Assembly (NCBI RefSeq): GCF_019754295.1
Contig: NZ_VIRV01000006.1
Span: 1 to 64,000 of the forward strand
Direction: 5' to 3'
DNA from: Sellimonas caecigallum
GTDB taxonomy: Bacteria > Bacillota > Clostridia > Lachnospirales > Lachnospiraceae
Length of the DNA: 64,000 nt
Positions 17,880-26,745 of this stretch are shown piece by piece. Numbering within the stretch: position 1 is the stretch's first letter; the number at the start of each line of letters is the position of its first letter. The position numbers and the translations under genes are program-made. The notes beneath the pieces are model-generated. The model was not told the DNA's origin. It did not search any database and saw only the letters and a list, made by a program, of their open reading frames with translations.

Positions 17880-17907
17880 ATTATACCGCATTTTTGCATA
17901 TTTGCAA
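17880..17907 (-). promoter_or_regulatory. Sigma-A promoter of glgA and perhaps the methionine genes
   Basis: Minus strand: TTGCAA (17907-17902), 16-base spacer, TATAAT (17885-17880), between the spo0A stop and the glgA ATG. No terminator is visible between glgA and metF, so this promoter may also drive metF through metH. Confidence 0.7.
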
Positions 17908-17912
17908 AGATT

Positions 17913-18701
17913 TTATCGATGTTTATACTCTAATCTGATGGTGTCTGCGACAAGAGCGATAAATTCCGAGTTGGTCGGCTTTCCCTTTCCGTTGCTAACC
18001 GTATAGCCGAACAGTTCATCGAGAATGTCAAGCTTCCCTCTGCTCCACGCCACCTCGATGGCGTGGCGGATAGCCCGTTCCACACGGCTTGCTGTTGTCT
18101 GATGTTTTTTCGCCACCGTTGGGTAAAGAATCTTTGTGATGGCGTTTAAAACATCCATATCTTCTACCGCCATGATGATGGCGTCCCTCAAGTAATGATA
18201 TCCTTTGATATGAGCAGGTATCCCGATCTCGTGGATCATGTCGGTAACCCTTGTCTCAAGCGGTTCCGGCTCTTTTGACCGTTCCATGAGTCCCGTTCCT
18301 TGTATCAGGATTTCCCCGTGCTTTTTCTCCTGTGTGCTTCTGATCTTGTTTAAAAGTACTTCGTTCCGGAAAGGTTTCATGATGTAATATGCCGCACCTT
18401 TCCGGAATGCATCTTCCGTGATTTTTTCCTGTCCCACTGCTGTCACGATGATGAATTCAGGACGCTTTCTGATAGTCCCGTCTTTGTTTACCATATCCAT
18501 GACACTAAGTCCGTCCATTTTCGGCATGATGAGATCCAGAAGCACGACATCCGGTTCTTTCGTTTTTATAATCTGATAAACTTCCTCCCCGTTATTCGCC
18601 TTTCCGACAAGATTCAGACTTTTGTCTTCCGTAATGATGCTGCCAAGCAGTTCCAGCATTCGTTCATTGTCGTCCGCAATCGCAACATTTACCTGCTCCA
18701 T
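17913..18701 (-). CDS. spo0A: Sporulation master regulator Spo0A
   Basis: Phosphorylated response regulator that commits the cell to sporulation. The receiver holds the acid pocket D10-D11, phospho-acceptor D56 ([13 protein letters not shown]) and K in MKPF near 108. The C-terminal effector domain has the recognition helix [18 protein letters not shown] and the [18 protein letters not shown] end, both typical of Spo0A. Length (262) is normal. It is the last gene of the recN-spoIVB-spo0A series but has its own promoter with an upstream Spo0A-box-like inverted repeat, so autoregulation is likely. Confidence 0.97.
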   Translation of the reverse strand: MEQVNVAIADDNERMLELLGSIITEDKSLNLVGKANNGEEVYQIIKTKEPDVVLLDLIMPKMDGLSVMDMVNKDGTIRKRPEFIIVTAVGQEKITEDAFRKGAAYYIMKPFRNEVLLNKIRSTQEKKHGEILIQGTGLMERSKEPEPLETRVTDMIHEIGIPAHIKGYHYLRDAIIMAVEDMDVLNAITKILYPTVAKKHQTTASRVERAIRHAIEVAWSRGKLDILDELFGYTVSNGKGKPTNSEFIALVADTIRLEYKHR

Positions 18702-18755
18702 CTTTTATTTACCTCCAATTTCTCCCATTCTTTTCTGAAAAGCGCTACGTTCCAT

Positions 18756-18784
18756 ATTATAAAATTGGCGGTTTGCAGAATCAA
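18756..18784 (-). promoter_or_regulatory. Sigma-A promoter of spo0A
   Basis: Minus strand: TTGATT (18784-18779), 17-base spacer, TATAAT (18761-18756), 55 bases before the spo0A ATG, in the gap after the spoIVB stop. Confidence 0.7.
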
Positions 18785-18792
18785 GAAATTGC

Positions 18793-18810
18793 TGTCGTAA
18801 CAATTCGACA
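18793..18810 (-). promoter_or_regulatory. Candidate Spo0A box pair upstream of spo0A
   Basis: On the minus strand TGTCGAA (18810-18804) matches the core Spo0A box exactly. It forms an inverted repeat TGTCG-N8-CGACA that ends 8 bases upstream of the -35 hexamer. Position and sequence suggest binding by Spo0A itself. Confidence 0.5.
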
Positions 18811-18829
18811 GAGTGAAACATTTTTTGCT

Positions 18830-19891
18830 TTATCCGACATATTTCAACATATCCTGGATGAAGATCCCATAACCTTTGGCCGCATTCTGGACGAAGACGT
18901 GTGTCACGGCACCGACAAGTTTTCCGTCCTGAATAATGGGACTTCCGCTCATCCCCTGCACGATTCCTCCGGTTAATTCCAAAAGTCTTTCATCTGTCAC
19001 TTCGATGACGAGGGTTTTATTCTTTTCGTGCGCATTCAGGTCGACTTTTGTAATACGAATTTTGTACTCCTCCACTTTCCCGCTTACAGCGCAGCGGATC
19101 ACGGCCTCTCCCGTATGAACGTCCGAAGGCGCTGCCGCCGGTATGGCTTCCTGCTCGGAAAAAAGGGCATCGATCCGGTCTATCGTCCCGAAAATCCCTG
19201 ATTCCGTGTTCTGCTCGATTGTTCCTAAGATATTGTAATTGTTGTAGACAATAATCCCTTCCATACCTCCAGGCTCCCCGGATTTTCCCTTTTTGATCTC
19301 CTGGATGCTGGTTGTGTAAAGGCGTCCTTCCCGAATCTCCAGAAGTTCACTCGTATCTGTATCCCGGATTCCGTGTCCCAGAGCCCCGAACCTGCTTTTG
19401 CTGTCCAGAAACGTGACAGTTCCAAGCCCCTGCTCGTCATCTTTTACCCAGATACCAAGCTTTTTCCCATCCCTGGCATCAACCAGTTTTGTCTTTACGT
19501 CCACGTATTCTTCGTTCCGCCGAAGGTGCAGCACAACCTCCTGTGCTTCCTGGGACTTAACAGCTCTCTGAAGGTCTTTTTTGTCTGTCACGGCCTCATC
19601 GTTGATCCCGACAATATAGTCTCCAGCCTTCACGATATTTTTCGCCGGTTCCTGTGTAGTGCCGCCCTTTTCTTCCACAGCCTCCGTGCCAAGCACCATC
19701 ACTCCGTCTGTTTCCATATAGATTCCGATCGGCATCCCTCCCGGGATCAAAAGATCGTCCGACACTTCGGAAGTGCTGGCTTCCCTCTCAAACAGACTCT
19801 GCTTCCATTCCAGAAAACAATATCCTCCTCCAGTCAGCATAAAAGCGATCAGTAAAATCAAAACACTTCTGCGGTACCATCTTTTCTGCAC
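18830..19891 (-). CDS. spoIVB: SpoIVB serine peptidase
   Basis: Forespore-secreted S55 protease that cleaves SpoIVFA and so triggers sigma-K processing in the mother cell. The 353-residue protein has an N-terminal membrane anchor (about 8-26), a PDZ domain (GIYMETDGVMVLG through VGINDEAV) and the SpoIVB peptidase domain with ALGHGI (catalytic histidine) and GMSGSPI (catalytic serine). The start is a GTG at 19891 with AGGGGTG about 7 bases upstream. It lies between recN and spo0A, the standard Firmicute order. Confidence 0.95.
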   Translation of the reverse strand: MQKRWYRRSVLILLIAFMLTGGGYCFLEWKQSLFEREASTSEVSDDLLIPGGMPIGIYMETDGVMVLGTEAVEEKGGTTQEPAKNIVKAGDYIVGINDEAVTDKKDLQRAVKSQEAQEVVLHLRRNEEYVDVKTKLVDARDGKKLGIWVKDDEQGLGTVTFLDSKSRFGALGHGIRDTDTSELLEIREGRLYTTSIQEIKKGKSGEPGGMEGIIVYNNYNILGTIEQNTESGIFGTIDRIDALFSEQEAIPAAAPSDVHTGEAVIRCAVSGKVEEYKIRITKVDLNAHEKNKTLVIEVTDERLLELTGGIVQGMSGSPIIQDGKLVGAVTHVFVQNAAKGYGIFIQDMLKYVG

Positions 19892-19914
19892 AATATCACC
19901 CCTGTTTTACGTGA

Positions 19915-19954
19915 AATGGGGACGTGTTCCTAACCATCGGAACACGTCCCCATT
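19915..19954. repeat. 16-bp perfect palindrome with 8-base loop between recN and spoIVB
   Basis: Arms AATGGGGACGTGTTCC (19915-19930) and its exact complement (19939-19954) flank TAACCATC. Neither side is followed by a T-tract, so it is not a typical intrinsic terminator. Size and GC-rich arms resemble REP-like palindromes moved by IS200-type transposases. It could also act as a processing or mRNA-stability hairpin. Confidence 0.7.
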
Positions 19955-19976
19955 ATTATCTTTCTATTTTGATTTT

Positions 19977-21662
19977 TTATTCGCTTTTTTTCATTTTTAC
20001 TGCCAGCTCTTTCATCTCCTGCGCCGTCTCGTACACCGCATCGGTAATCTTTGCTCCGCCCAGAATACGTGCCAGTTCCGCAATCGCCTCCTTGTCCGAA
20101 ATCCTCCGGATCTGGGTCGTCGTCTTCTGGTTTTCCACCGTTTTCTCGATCAGATAATGGGAGTCTGCCATAGCTGCGATCTGAGCCAGATGAGTAATGC
20201 AGATGACCTGATGGCGTTTTCCAAGAAGAGCCATTTTTTCAGACACTTTCTGTGCAGTACGTCCGCTGATCCCGGTATCGATTTCATCAAATATCAGTGT
20301 TTCCACCTCATCTTTGTCAGCCAGCGCCGCTTTTACCGCCAGCATGATCCTTGACAATTCTCCGCCCGAAGCCACGGCGCCAAGCGGCTTTTTCTTTTCC
20401 CCAGGATTCAGTGAGATCATGAATTCCACTTCGTCCGCCCCGTTCTCTGTAAAGTCAGAAAGGGGACGCACTTCCACTGTGAAGTCCACATTAAGAAAAT
20501 TCAGATCCCGGATTCCTTCGCGCAGTGTCCCGGCAAGTCCCTCAGCATAGCGTTTCCGGATGTCCGTGAGACGATCAGCATACTTTCGAAGCGTTTTTTG
20601 AGCCTCGGAAAATTCTTTTTCAAGTCTTGCCAAATAGGCGTCGTAATCGGACAAAATGAGAAGCCGTTCTTCTTTCTGCGCCGCGTAATCGAGTATTTCC
20701 CCGATGGTGTTGCCATACTTGGATTTCAATCGATTGATGGTATTCAGCCGGTTTTCCATCTCGTAAAATTCTTCCTCAGAAAACCGGAGTTTTTCCTGAC
20801 AGTTGGAAATCTCCCGGTTGAAATCATTCAGGAGACTCTCGATCTCCACAAGCAGCCCATAAAGTTCTTTCGTCTCTCCATCGTACTCTGCCGCCTCGTA
20901 CATAGCGTGGATCGCTTGGCTTAAAAGCTCACTTATGGAACTTGCTTCGTATCCACCGGTATAATGATACGTCTCCATCAGGCTCTCCATGATCTTTCTG
21001 CTTTTGCGCATTTTTTGGTAGCGTTCTTCCAGCTCTTCGTCTTCTCCCGGGATGAGCCCTGCATCCCGGATCTCCTCCACCTCAAAAGCAAGAAAATCCG
21101 CTTCCTTTTTCCGCTCTGCCTCTCCGTTTATCGCTTCGTCAAGCTTCTGTTTTGCTTCTCTGGCCGCGCGGTATGCCTCTTTCACTTTTTCTTTTACCGG
21201 CAAGGTTTCTTCTTTTGCGTAGGCATCCAGGATCTCCATATGTTTCTTTTTATACAACAAAGACTGGTGTTCATGCTGTCCGTGAATATCAATGAGTATT
21301 TCCGCCGCAGCTTTGAGTCTCCCAAGGGGCACCATTTCGCCGTTGATCCGGCTCACACTTCTCTGGTCCATGAGTTTGCGGCTCAGCACGATCATGCCGT
21401 CTTCCGGCTCGATATCCATCTTCCGCAGTTTTTCGATGATCTGCGGATTTTTTACAAAAAATTCCAGCTCCACAAGTCCGTAATCGGCGCCTTCCCGAAG
21501 AAGATCCGCCGTGTATTTCCCGCCCAGGGCAAGCTGCACTGATCCAAGGAGGATGGACTTCCCCGCCCCGGTCTCGCCGGTTAAGATATTGAGCCCGTCT
21601 TTTAATTCCACTTCTGCCTCGTCGATGAGGGCGAGGTTTTTTACATGCAGACTTTGTAACAT
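19977..21662 (-). CDS. recN: DNA repair protein RecN
   Basis: SMC-like ATPase recruited to DNA double-strand breaks. The 561 residues show Walker A GETGAGKS (29-36), a long central coiled coil (about 150-350), the signature SGGELSRIMLA and the Walker B/D-loop LIFDEIDTGISG near 470. Length is normal. It follows argR by 10 bases and precedes spoIVB. Confidence 0.96.
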   Translation of the reverse strand: MLQSLHVKNLALIDEAEVELKDGLNILTGETGAGKSILLGSVQLALGGKYTADLLREGADYGLVELEFFVKNPQIIEKLRKMDIEPEDGMIVLSRKLMDQRSVSRINGEMVPLGRLKAAAEILIDIHGQHEHQSLLYKKKHMEILDAYAKEETLPVKEKVKEAYRAAREAKQKLDEAINGEAERKKEADFLAFEVEEIRDAGLIPGEDEELEERYQKMRKSRKIMESLMETYHYTGGYEASSISELLSQAIHAMYEAAEYDGETKELYGLLVEIESLLNDFNREISNCQEKLRFSEEEFYEMENRLNTINRLKSKYGNTIGEILDYAAQKEERLLILSDYDAYLARLEKEFSEAQKTLRKYADRLTDIRKRYAEGLAGTLREGIRDLNFLNVDFTVEVRPLSDFTENGADEVEFMISLNPGEKKKPLGAVASGGELSRIMLAVKAALADKDEVETLIFDEIDTGISGRTAQKVSEKMALLGKRHQVICITHLAQIAAMADSHYLIEKTVENQKTTTQIRRISDKEAIAELARILGGAKITDAVYETAQEMKELAVKMKKSE

Positions 21663-21672
21663 GCTTCCTCCT

Positions 21673-22122
21673 TTATATCAGGATTGCCCGGATTTTGTTC
21701 ATGACTTTTACCGTCTCCTCTTTGCTTCTGACCGCACACATAACCGTATCGTCTCCGGCAATGGAACCGGCAATCTCGTGCCACTGCATGGCATCCACAG
21801 CGGCCGCTACGGCCATCGCCATCCCTGGCACTGTCTTGATGATCAGGATGTTCTGTGCCATATCCATCGATGCATACCCGTCCCGCAGGACACGGATATA
21901 TTTTTCGCTCATTTCTCTTCCGTCGTGGCGGAGCACAGCATATTTCTGTTTTCCGTTCTCCGACGGCACTTTTGTCAGTTTCAGATCCCGGATATCCCTC
22001 GACACCGTTGCCTGAGTTACTTTGAATCCGGCTTCATTCAGATATTCTGCCAGCTCTTCCTGTGTCTCGATATCGTATTTCCGGATCAACTCTACGATCT
22101 TCGCGTGTCTGTTTACCTTCAT
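21673..22122 (-). CDS. argR: Arginine repressor ArgR/AhrC
   Basis: Hexameric arginine-dependent regulator of arginine biosynthesis and catabolism. The 149-residue protein has an N-terminal winged helix (TQEELAEYLNEAGFKVTQATVSRDI) and a C-terminal oligomerisation/arginine-binding part with VAAAVDA and EIAGSIAGDDT. No arginine genes are in view; argR sits in the conserved dxs-tlyA-nadK-argR-recN block. Confidence 0.96.
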   Translation of the reverse strand: MKVNRHAKIVELIRKYDIETQEELAEYLNEAGFKVTQATVSRDIRDLKLTKVPSENGKQKYAVLRHDGREMSEKYIRVLRDGYASMDMAQNILIIKTVPGMAMAVAAAVDAMQWHEIAGSIAGDDTVMCAVRSKEETVKVMNKIRAILI

Positions 22123-22126
22123 TTGC

Positions 22127-22936
22127 CTAATTTCCTTTCATTTTTTCACGCAGTGTTTCCAAAAAACTAATATTGCTGAGTTTCACAAGTTTCGTTATTT
22201 CGTTTGCTTTTTTTACTTTCACGCGGTCCCCTGTGGCAAGCCTCATAATGTCTGTACCGTCAAAAGTCACGACCGCTTCTTCCCTTTCTTTGTTCCTTCT
22301 CGATCCAATCTCAATCTGGATCTCGTCCGTGGCAGCAAGGACAATGCTGCTCTTATTCAGGGAGTGAGGACAGATCGGAGTGATAAGGATCATGGACGCT
22401 GTAGGTTCCACGATGGGTCCTCCCGCTGAAAGATTGTATGCAGTAGAACCAGTCGGAGTGGAAATGATCAGGCCGTCCGCCTGGTAGGATGTCAGATACT
22501 CTCCGTTTACATACAGCATAAGGCGCACGATATGAAGGGATTCGCTCCTTGTCACAACGATATCGTTCAGGGCGATGTCCTCCTTCATTCCTTTGATATT
22601 CCCGGAAAGCATCATCCGCTCCTCGATCGTGTACCTGTCGCCCATCAGCTGATCAAGCGCCGGCAGCAGATTCTGTATTTCGGCTTCTGTGAGATAGCCG
22701 AGCGTCCCCATATTGACTCCCAAAAGAGGAACATCCCGCCCGAGAAGCTCTCTGGCAGTGAGAATCATCGTCCCATCGCCTCCGATGGCTATGGCGCAGT
22801 CCAGTTTTGTCCTTTTTGCCTCCTCCGGATCCGTGATGCATATTTTCCCGTGTCTTGTCAGATAGTCTTCGATCTGCTTTGATATTTCATGTCTTTCGTC
22901 TTTTGATTCGTTGGTTATGATATAAAATCTATCCAT
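22127..22936 (-). CDS. nadK: NAD kinase
   Basis: Phosphorylates NAD to NADP. GGDGTM at residues 52-57 holds the catalytic aspartate; LGVNMGTLGYLTE, the NDIVV motif and DGLIISTPTGSTAY complete the substrate pocket. Taken from the ATG at 22936 (AAGGA 9 bases upstream, 10 bases after the tlyA stop) it has 269 residues; a 30-codon upstream extension overlaps tlyA and lacks similarity. Confidence 0.95.
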   Translation of the reverse strand: MDRFYIITNESKDERHEISKQIEDYLTRHGKICITDPEEAKRTKLDCAIAIGGDGTMILTARELLGRDVPLLGVNMGTLGYLTEAEIQNLLPALDQLMGDRYTIEERMMLSGNIKGMKEDIALNDIVVTRSESLHIVRLMLYVNGEYLTSYQADGLIISTPTGSTAYNLSAGGPIVEPTASMILITPICPHSLNKSSIVLAATDEIQIEIGSRRNKEREEAVVTFDGTDIMRLATGDRVKVKKANEITKLVKLSNISFLETLREKMKGN

Positions 22937-22946
22937 ATGCCTGTCC

Positions 22947-23759
22947 TTATTTTGCCAGCGACTGGAATGCCTCAGCCACCACCGATTTGATTTCTTCTTT
23001 TGACGGTATGTCTGCCGCAGTTCCATCCGGTATCTTTTTCAAGTGTACCAAATACTCGATATTTCCTTCCGGTCCTTTGATCGGGGAATATGTCAGATTT
23101 TTGACGGTAAAGCCAATGGAAGCCGCATATTGCGTCACATGTTCAATGACTTCCACGTGGGTGGCAGGTTCCCGCACGACCCCTTTCTTTCCCACCTTTT
23201 CTCTCCCCGCCTCAAACTGGGGTTTGATGAGCGCTGCAATCTCTCCGTCATCTACCAGGTAGTTCCGGATCGGCAGCAGCACTTTCGTAAGGGAGATAAA
23301 AGATACGTCGATAGAAGAGAAATCCACAGGTTCCCCCAGATCTTCCGGTGTCACATAGCGGATATTCGTCTTTTCCATGCAGACGACGCGCTCATCCTGG
23401 CGAAGTTTCCACGCAAGCTGCCCTCTTCCGACATCAATGGCGAAGACTTTTTTCGCACCATTTTGCAGCATACAGTCGGTAAATCCCCCTGTGGATGACC
23501 CCACATCCGTACAGACTTTGTCTTTCATGGATACGTCGAAGACCTGCATCGCCTTCTCCAGCTTCAGCCCGCCCCTGCTCACATACGGAAGTGTGTGGCC
23601 TTTGATCTCTATCGTTGCTTCTTCCGGGAACGTGCTTCCGGCTTTGTCTTCCCTCTGTCCTTCCACAAACACATTTCCGGACATGATGATGGCCTTTGCC
23701 TTTTCCCGGGATTCGGCGAGATTCCTTTTTACAAGTAATACATCTAACCGTTCTTTCAT
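22947..23759 (-). CDS. tlyA: TlyA-family 16S/23S rRNA 2'-O-methyltransferase (hemolysin A family)
   Basis: The 270 residues combine an N-terminal S4 RNA-binding domain (ERLDVLLVKRNLAESREKAKAI) with an FtsJ-like AdoMet methyltransferase fold (DVGSSTGGFTDCMLQNGAKKVFAIDVG, then DVSFISL and ALIKPQFE). Relatives methylate ribosomal RNA at cytidine 2'-OH. The older name hemolysin is historical. It sits 9 bases after dxs. Confidence 0.92.
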   Translation of the reverse strand: MKERLDVLLVKRNLAESREKAKAIIMSGNVFVEGQREDKAGSTFPEEATIEIKGHTLPYVSRGGLKLEKAMQVFDVSMKDKVCTDVGSSTGGFTDCMLQNGAKKVFAIDVGRGQLAWKLRQDERVVCMEKTNIRYVTPEDLGEPVDFSSIDVSFISLTKVLLPIRNYLVDDGEIAALIKPQFEAGREKVGKKGVVREPATHVEVIEHVTQYAASIGFTVKNLTYSPIKGPEGNIEYLVHLKKIPDGTAADIPSKEEIKSVVAEAFQSLAK

Positions 23760-23768
23760 GGCGTCTCC

Positions 23769-25658
23769 TTATCTTTTTTCTTCTGTGTGCTGCATTCCTG
23801 CGTACACAGTCAGTATCTGTTTATAGACGGATTCGTCGTCCAGCATCACTTCTTTTCTGAGAACGGAAACGCTTCCATGCTCAATGTAATCGTCCGGAAG
23901 CGTGACAGCAAGCACCCGGACCGGAAGTTCCATCCGTTCCGCGAAATCCATTACCCGTTCCCCAAATCCGCCGGTTTTGACATTTTCTTCTATGGTAACG
24001 AAAAGCCGGTGATCCTTCGCAAGTGTGACGAGCATCTCCTCATCCATCGGCTTTACAAATCTTGCATTGATCAGGCTGGCATTTAAGCCTGCCTCCTTTA
24101 ATTTTTTCCTCACTTTTGCAGCCGTCTCAAACATATGTCCGACGCTCAGGATAGCGATGTCTTCCTCTTCGAAAACCGCCTCCGATTTTCCGTAAAGGAC
24201 AGGAGAGCGGAACTCCTTATATCCGTCGTACGCCGCACCTCTTGGATAACGAACTGCCACAGGGCCGTCCTGGTATGCGATGGCAAATCTCAGCATATCC
24301 GCCAGCTCCCACTTGTTTTTCGGGGAAAGGACAGTCATATTCGGGATCATAGACAGATAGGAAAGGTCGAAGATCCCCTGGTGTGTCTCACCGTCGCTTC
24401 CCACGAGTCCGGCTCTGTCCACCGCAAAAACCACCGGCAGATTCTGAAGAGCCACATCGTGGATGATCTGGTCATATCCCCTCTGAAGAAAGGAAGAGTA
24501 CACAGCAAATACAGGTTTTAGGCCGCCTGCCGCAAGCCCTGCCGCAAAAGTGACGGCATGTCCTTCCGCAATCCCGACATCAAAGAAGCGATCCGGGAAT
24601 CGTCTGTGAAATTCTCCCAGTCCAGTCCCGTCCTCCATTGCTGCCGTGATGGCCACAAGGGACGGCTCCTTCTTTCCCATATCGCACATGATTTTTCCGA
24701 ACACATCGGTGTACGTATCTTTCTCCTTTTTTTCCAGAGGCGATCCAGTCCTGATATCAAAAGGCCCTGTGCCGTGGAATCTGGAAGGTTCCCTCTCTGC
24801 CGGAAGATACCCTTTTCCTTTCTTTGTCACTACATGGAGAAGGACTGCTCCTTTTACCCGCTTTGCCTCTTTAAAGGCGCGGACCAGTTCTTTTAAATTA
24901 TGTCCGTCGACGGGTCCCAAGTACGTAAGCCCCATATCTTCAAAAAACATCCCCGGCACAAAGAGCTGCTTGATGCTGCTTTTTGTCTTTCTCAGATGAC
25001 TTACGATCTGTTCTCCGCCTCCTGGAATCTTCCGGAGAGCTTTCTCAAGATTTCTTTTCAGACGGTTGTAAACGTCCGCCGTGCGGATGCCGTCCAGATA
25101 TCTGGACATCCCTCCGACATTCTCCGATATGGACATCCGGTTGTCGTTTAAGACAATGATAAAGTTCTTTCCAAGGTGGGCCGCATTGTTGAGTGCTTCA
25201 AAAGCCATCCCTCCTGTCAGGGCACCGTCTCCGATGACGGAAATGACCCGGTAATTCTCTTTTCGGATCTCCCTGGCTTTCACATATCCGAGTCCTGCGG
25301 AGATGGAGGTGGAGCTGTGTCCGGTATTGAAAGCGTCGCACTTGCTCTCATTGCGTTTCGGGAACCCGCTCATGCCGCCATATTTCCGCAGATCATCAAA
25401 TCCCTCTCTTCTTCCGGTTAAGATTTTATGTGTGTAGGACTGATGCCCTACGTCCCAGATCATCTTATCTTCCGGAAGATGGAAACAAAGGTGCATAGCC
25501 ATTGTAAGCTCTACCACCCCAAGATTTGACGCCAGATGCCCTCCGGTATGGCTGATCTTCTCGATCAGAAACTCCCGGATCTCCGAGGCAAGAATGGCAA
25601 GCTCTTCTTTATTCAGTTTTTGAATATCGTTTTCCCTCTGTATCTTCTCCAGTATCAT
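23769..25658 (-). CDS. dxs: 1-deoxy-D-xylulose-5-phosphate synthase
   Basis: Thiamine diphosphate enzyme that joins pyruvate and glyceraldehyde 3-phosphate, the first step of the MEP isoprenoid pathway. Landmarks in the 629 residues: GHQSYTHKILTGR, the thiamine-binding GDGALTGGMAFEALNNA near 150, LNDNRMSIS, DGHN, then GIAEGHAVTFAAGLA and the transketolase C-domain. It directly follows ispA (gap 12 bases), so the first committed step and prenyl chain elongation are coupled. Confidence 0.97.
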   Translation of the reverse strand: MILEKIQRENDIQKLNKEELAILASEIREFLIEKISHTGGHLASNLGVVELTMAMHLCFHLPEDKMIWDVGHQSYTHKILTGRREGFDDLRKYGGMSGFPKRNESKCDAFNTGHSSTSISAGLGYVKAREIRKENYRVISVIGDGALTGGMAFEALNNAAHLGKNFIIVLNDNRMSISENVGGMSRYLDGIRTADVYNRLKRNLEKALRKIPGGGEQIVSHLRKTKSSIKQLFVPGMFFEDMGLTYLGPVDGHNLKELVRAFKEAKRVKGAVLLHVVTKKGKGYLPAEREPSRFHGTGPFDIRTGSPLEKKEKDTYTDVFGKIMCDMGKKEPSLVAITAAMEDGTGLGEFHRRFPDRFFDVGIAEGHAVTFAAGLAAGGLKPVFAVYSSFLQRGYDQIIHDVALQNLPVVFAVDRAGLVGSDGETHQGIFDLSYLSMIPNMTVLSPKNKWELADMLRFAIAYQDGPVAVRYPRGAAYDGYKEFRSPVLYGKSEAVFEEEDIAILSVGHMFETAAKVRKKLKEAGLNASLINARFVKPMDEEMLVTLAKDHRLFVTIEENVKTGGFGERVMDFAERMELPVRVLAVTLPDDYIEHGSVSVLRKEVMLDDESVYKQILTVYAGMQHTEEKR

Positions 25659-25670
25659 GGATATCCCTCA

Positions 25671-26561
25671 CTATTTCCTTCTGTGCACCAACTCTTTTAC
25701 AAGCCAATTCAGATACGGATTCTCGGCCGGAAGTGCGGAAAGAAGCTGGATTGCTTCCTCCGAGATCCGTTCCACTTCACGGGATGCACCCTCCAGACCA
25801 AGCAGTGTCACATAGGTTGTTTTTTCATTCTTTTCGTCACTGTGAACCGGTTTCCCAAGTTCCACTGTTGTACTTGTCACATCCAGAATATCGTCCTGGA
25901 TCTGAAAAGCCATTCCGATATTGGCTGCGATCTTTTCCACTGTCCGGATCTCTTCTTCGCAGGCTCCAGCCAGCACAGCTCCGATCATCATGGAGCTTTC
26001 TATCAGGGCGCCGGTCTTCAGCCGATAGATAAAGTCCAGCGTCTCTTTGTCAATCTTTTTTCCGGTGGATGCCACGTCCACCACCTGTCCGCCAAGCATA
26101 CCGCGGATGCCTGCTTTCTCTGCCATGATCCGGATGGCCCGCCCAATGAGCTGTGCCTTCTGAGGCTCCATCTCAAATGCCTTGGACGCTGTCTCAAACG
26201 CATAATTCAGAAGCGCATCGCCGGCCAGTATGCCCATATCTTCCCCGTAGACAATATGGGTTGTTTTTCTGCCCCTTCGGTATTCGTCGTTGTCCATGGC
26301 AGGAAGATCGTCATGGACGAGAGAGTACGTGTGGATCATCTCCTGGGCAGCAAGAAACGGCCGGATGATCTCGGAATTCCCGCCAAACATCCGGTATGTC
26401 TCCAGCATCAGCATCGGACGAAGCCGTTTGCCTCCTGCCATCAGGCTGTATTCCATGGCCTCCATAATGACTTTCTGAGGCCCCTTTTGCTCCGGCAAAT
26501 ATTCCCGGATCACTTCCTGAAGTTCCTTTACCTTTTCCTCTTTTATTTCATTCAAACTCAT
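25671..26561 (-). CDS. ispA: Polyprenyl (farnesyl) diphosphate synthase
   Basis: Head-to-tail prenyl transferase making farnesyl or geranylgeranyl diphosphate. First aspartate motif is DDLPAMDND, second is QDDILD; GGKRLRPML and KTGALIESS are also typical. Start 26561 is preferred because GGAG lies 7 bases upstream; another ATG four codons earlier has no ribosome site. It overlaps xseB by 14 bases. Chain length cannot be fixed from sequence. Confidence 0.93.
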   Translation of the reverse strand: MSLNEIKEEKVKELQEVIREYLPEQKGPQKVIMEAMEYSLMAGGKRLRPMLMLETYRMFGGNSEIIRPFLAAQEMIHTYSLVHDDLPAMDNDEYRRGRKTTHIVYGEDMGILAGDALLNYAFETASKAFEMEPQKAQLIGRAIRIMAEKAGIRGMLGGQVVDVASTGKKIDKETLDFIYRLKTGALIESSMMIGAVLAGACEEEIRTVEKIAANIGMAFQIQDDILDVTSTTVELGKPVHSDEKNEKTTYVTLLGLEGASREVERISEEAIQLLSALPAENPYLNWLVKELVHRRK

Positions 26562-26745
26562 GTGTTTCTCCATTCTGTTCTAATAACAGCACTTTCTTTT
26601 CCACTTTATCGATTCTGCGGTCACATTCTCTTAAAAGCTCCATGGCTTCTTTATAATACTGGAAGGCATCATCCAGAGAAAGATCCTCCGCCTGCAGTCT
26701 CTTCTGGAGTTCATCCAGCTTTTCAAAAATTTCATTTAATTCCAT
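26548..26745 (-). CDS. xseB: Exodeoxyribonuclease VII small subunit
   Basis: A 65-residue helical-hairpin protein (FEKLDELQKRLQAEDLSLDDAFQYYKEAMELLREC) that binds the large subunit. Start taken at 26745 with GAGGAG 9 bases upstream; this start lies inside the end of xseA (14-base overlap) and its own end overlaps ispA by 14 bases, forming a tightly coupled trio. Confidence 0.93.
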   Translation of the reverse strand: MELNEIFEKLDELQKRLQAEDLSLDDAFQYYKEAMELLRECDRRIDKVEKKVLLLEQNGETHEFE

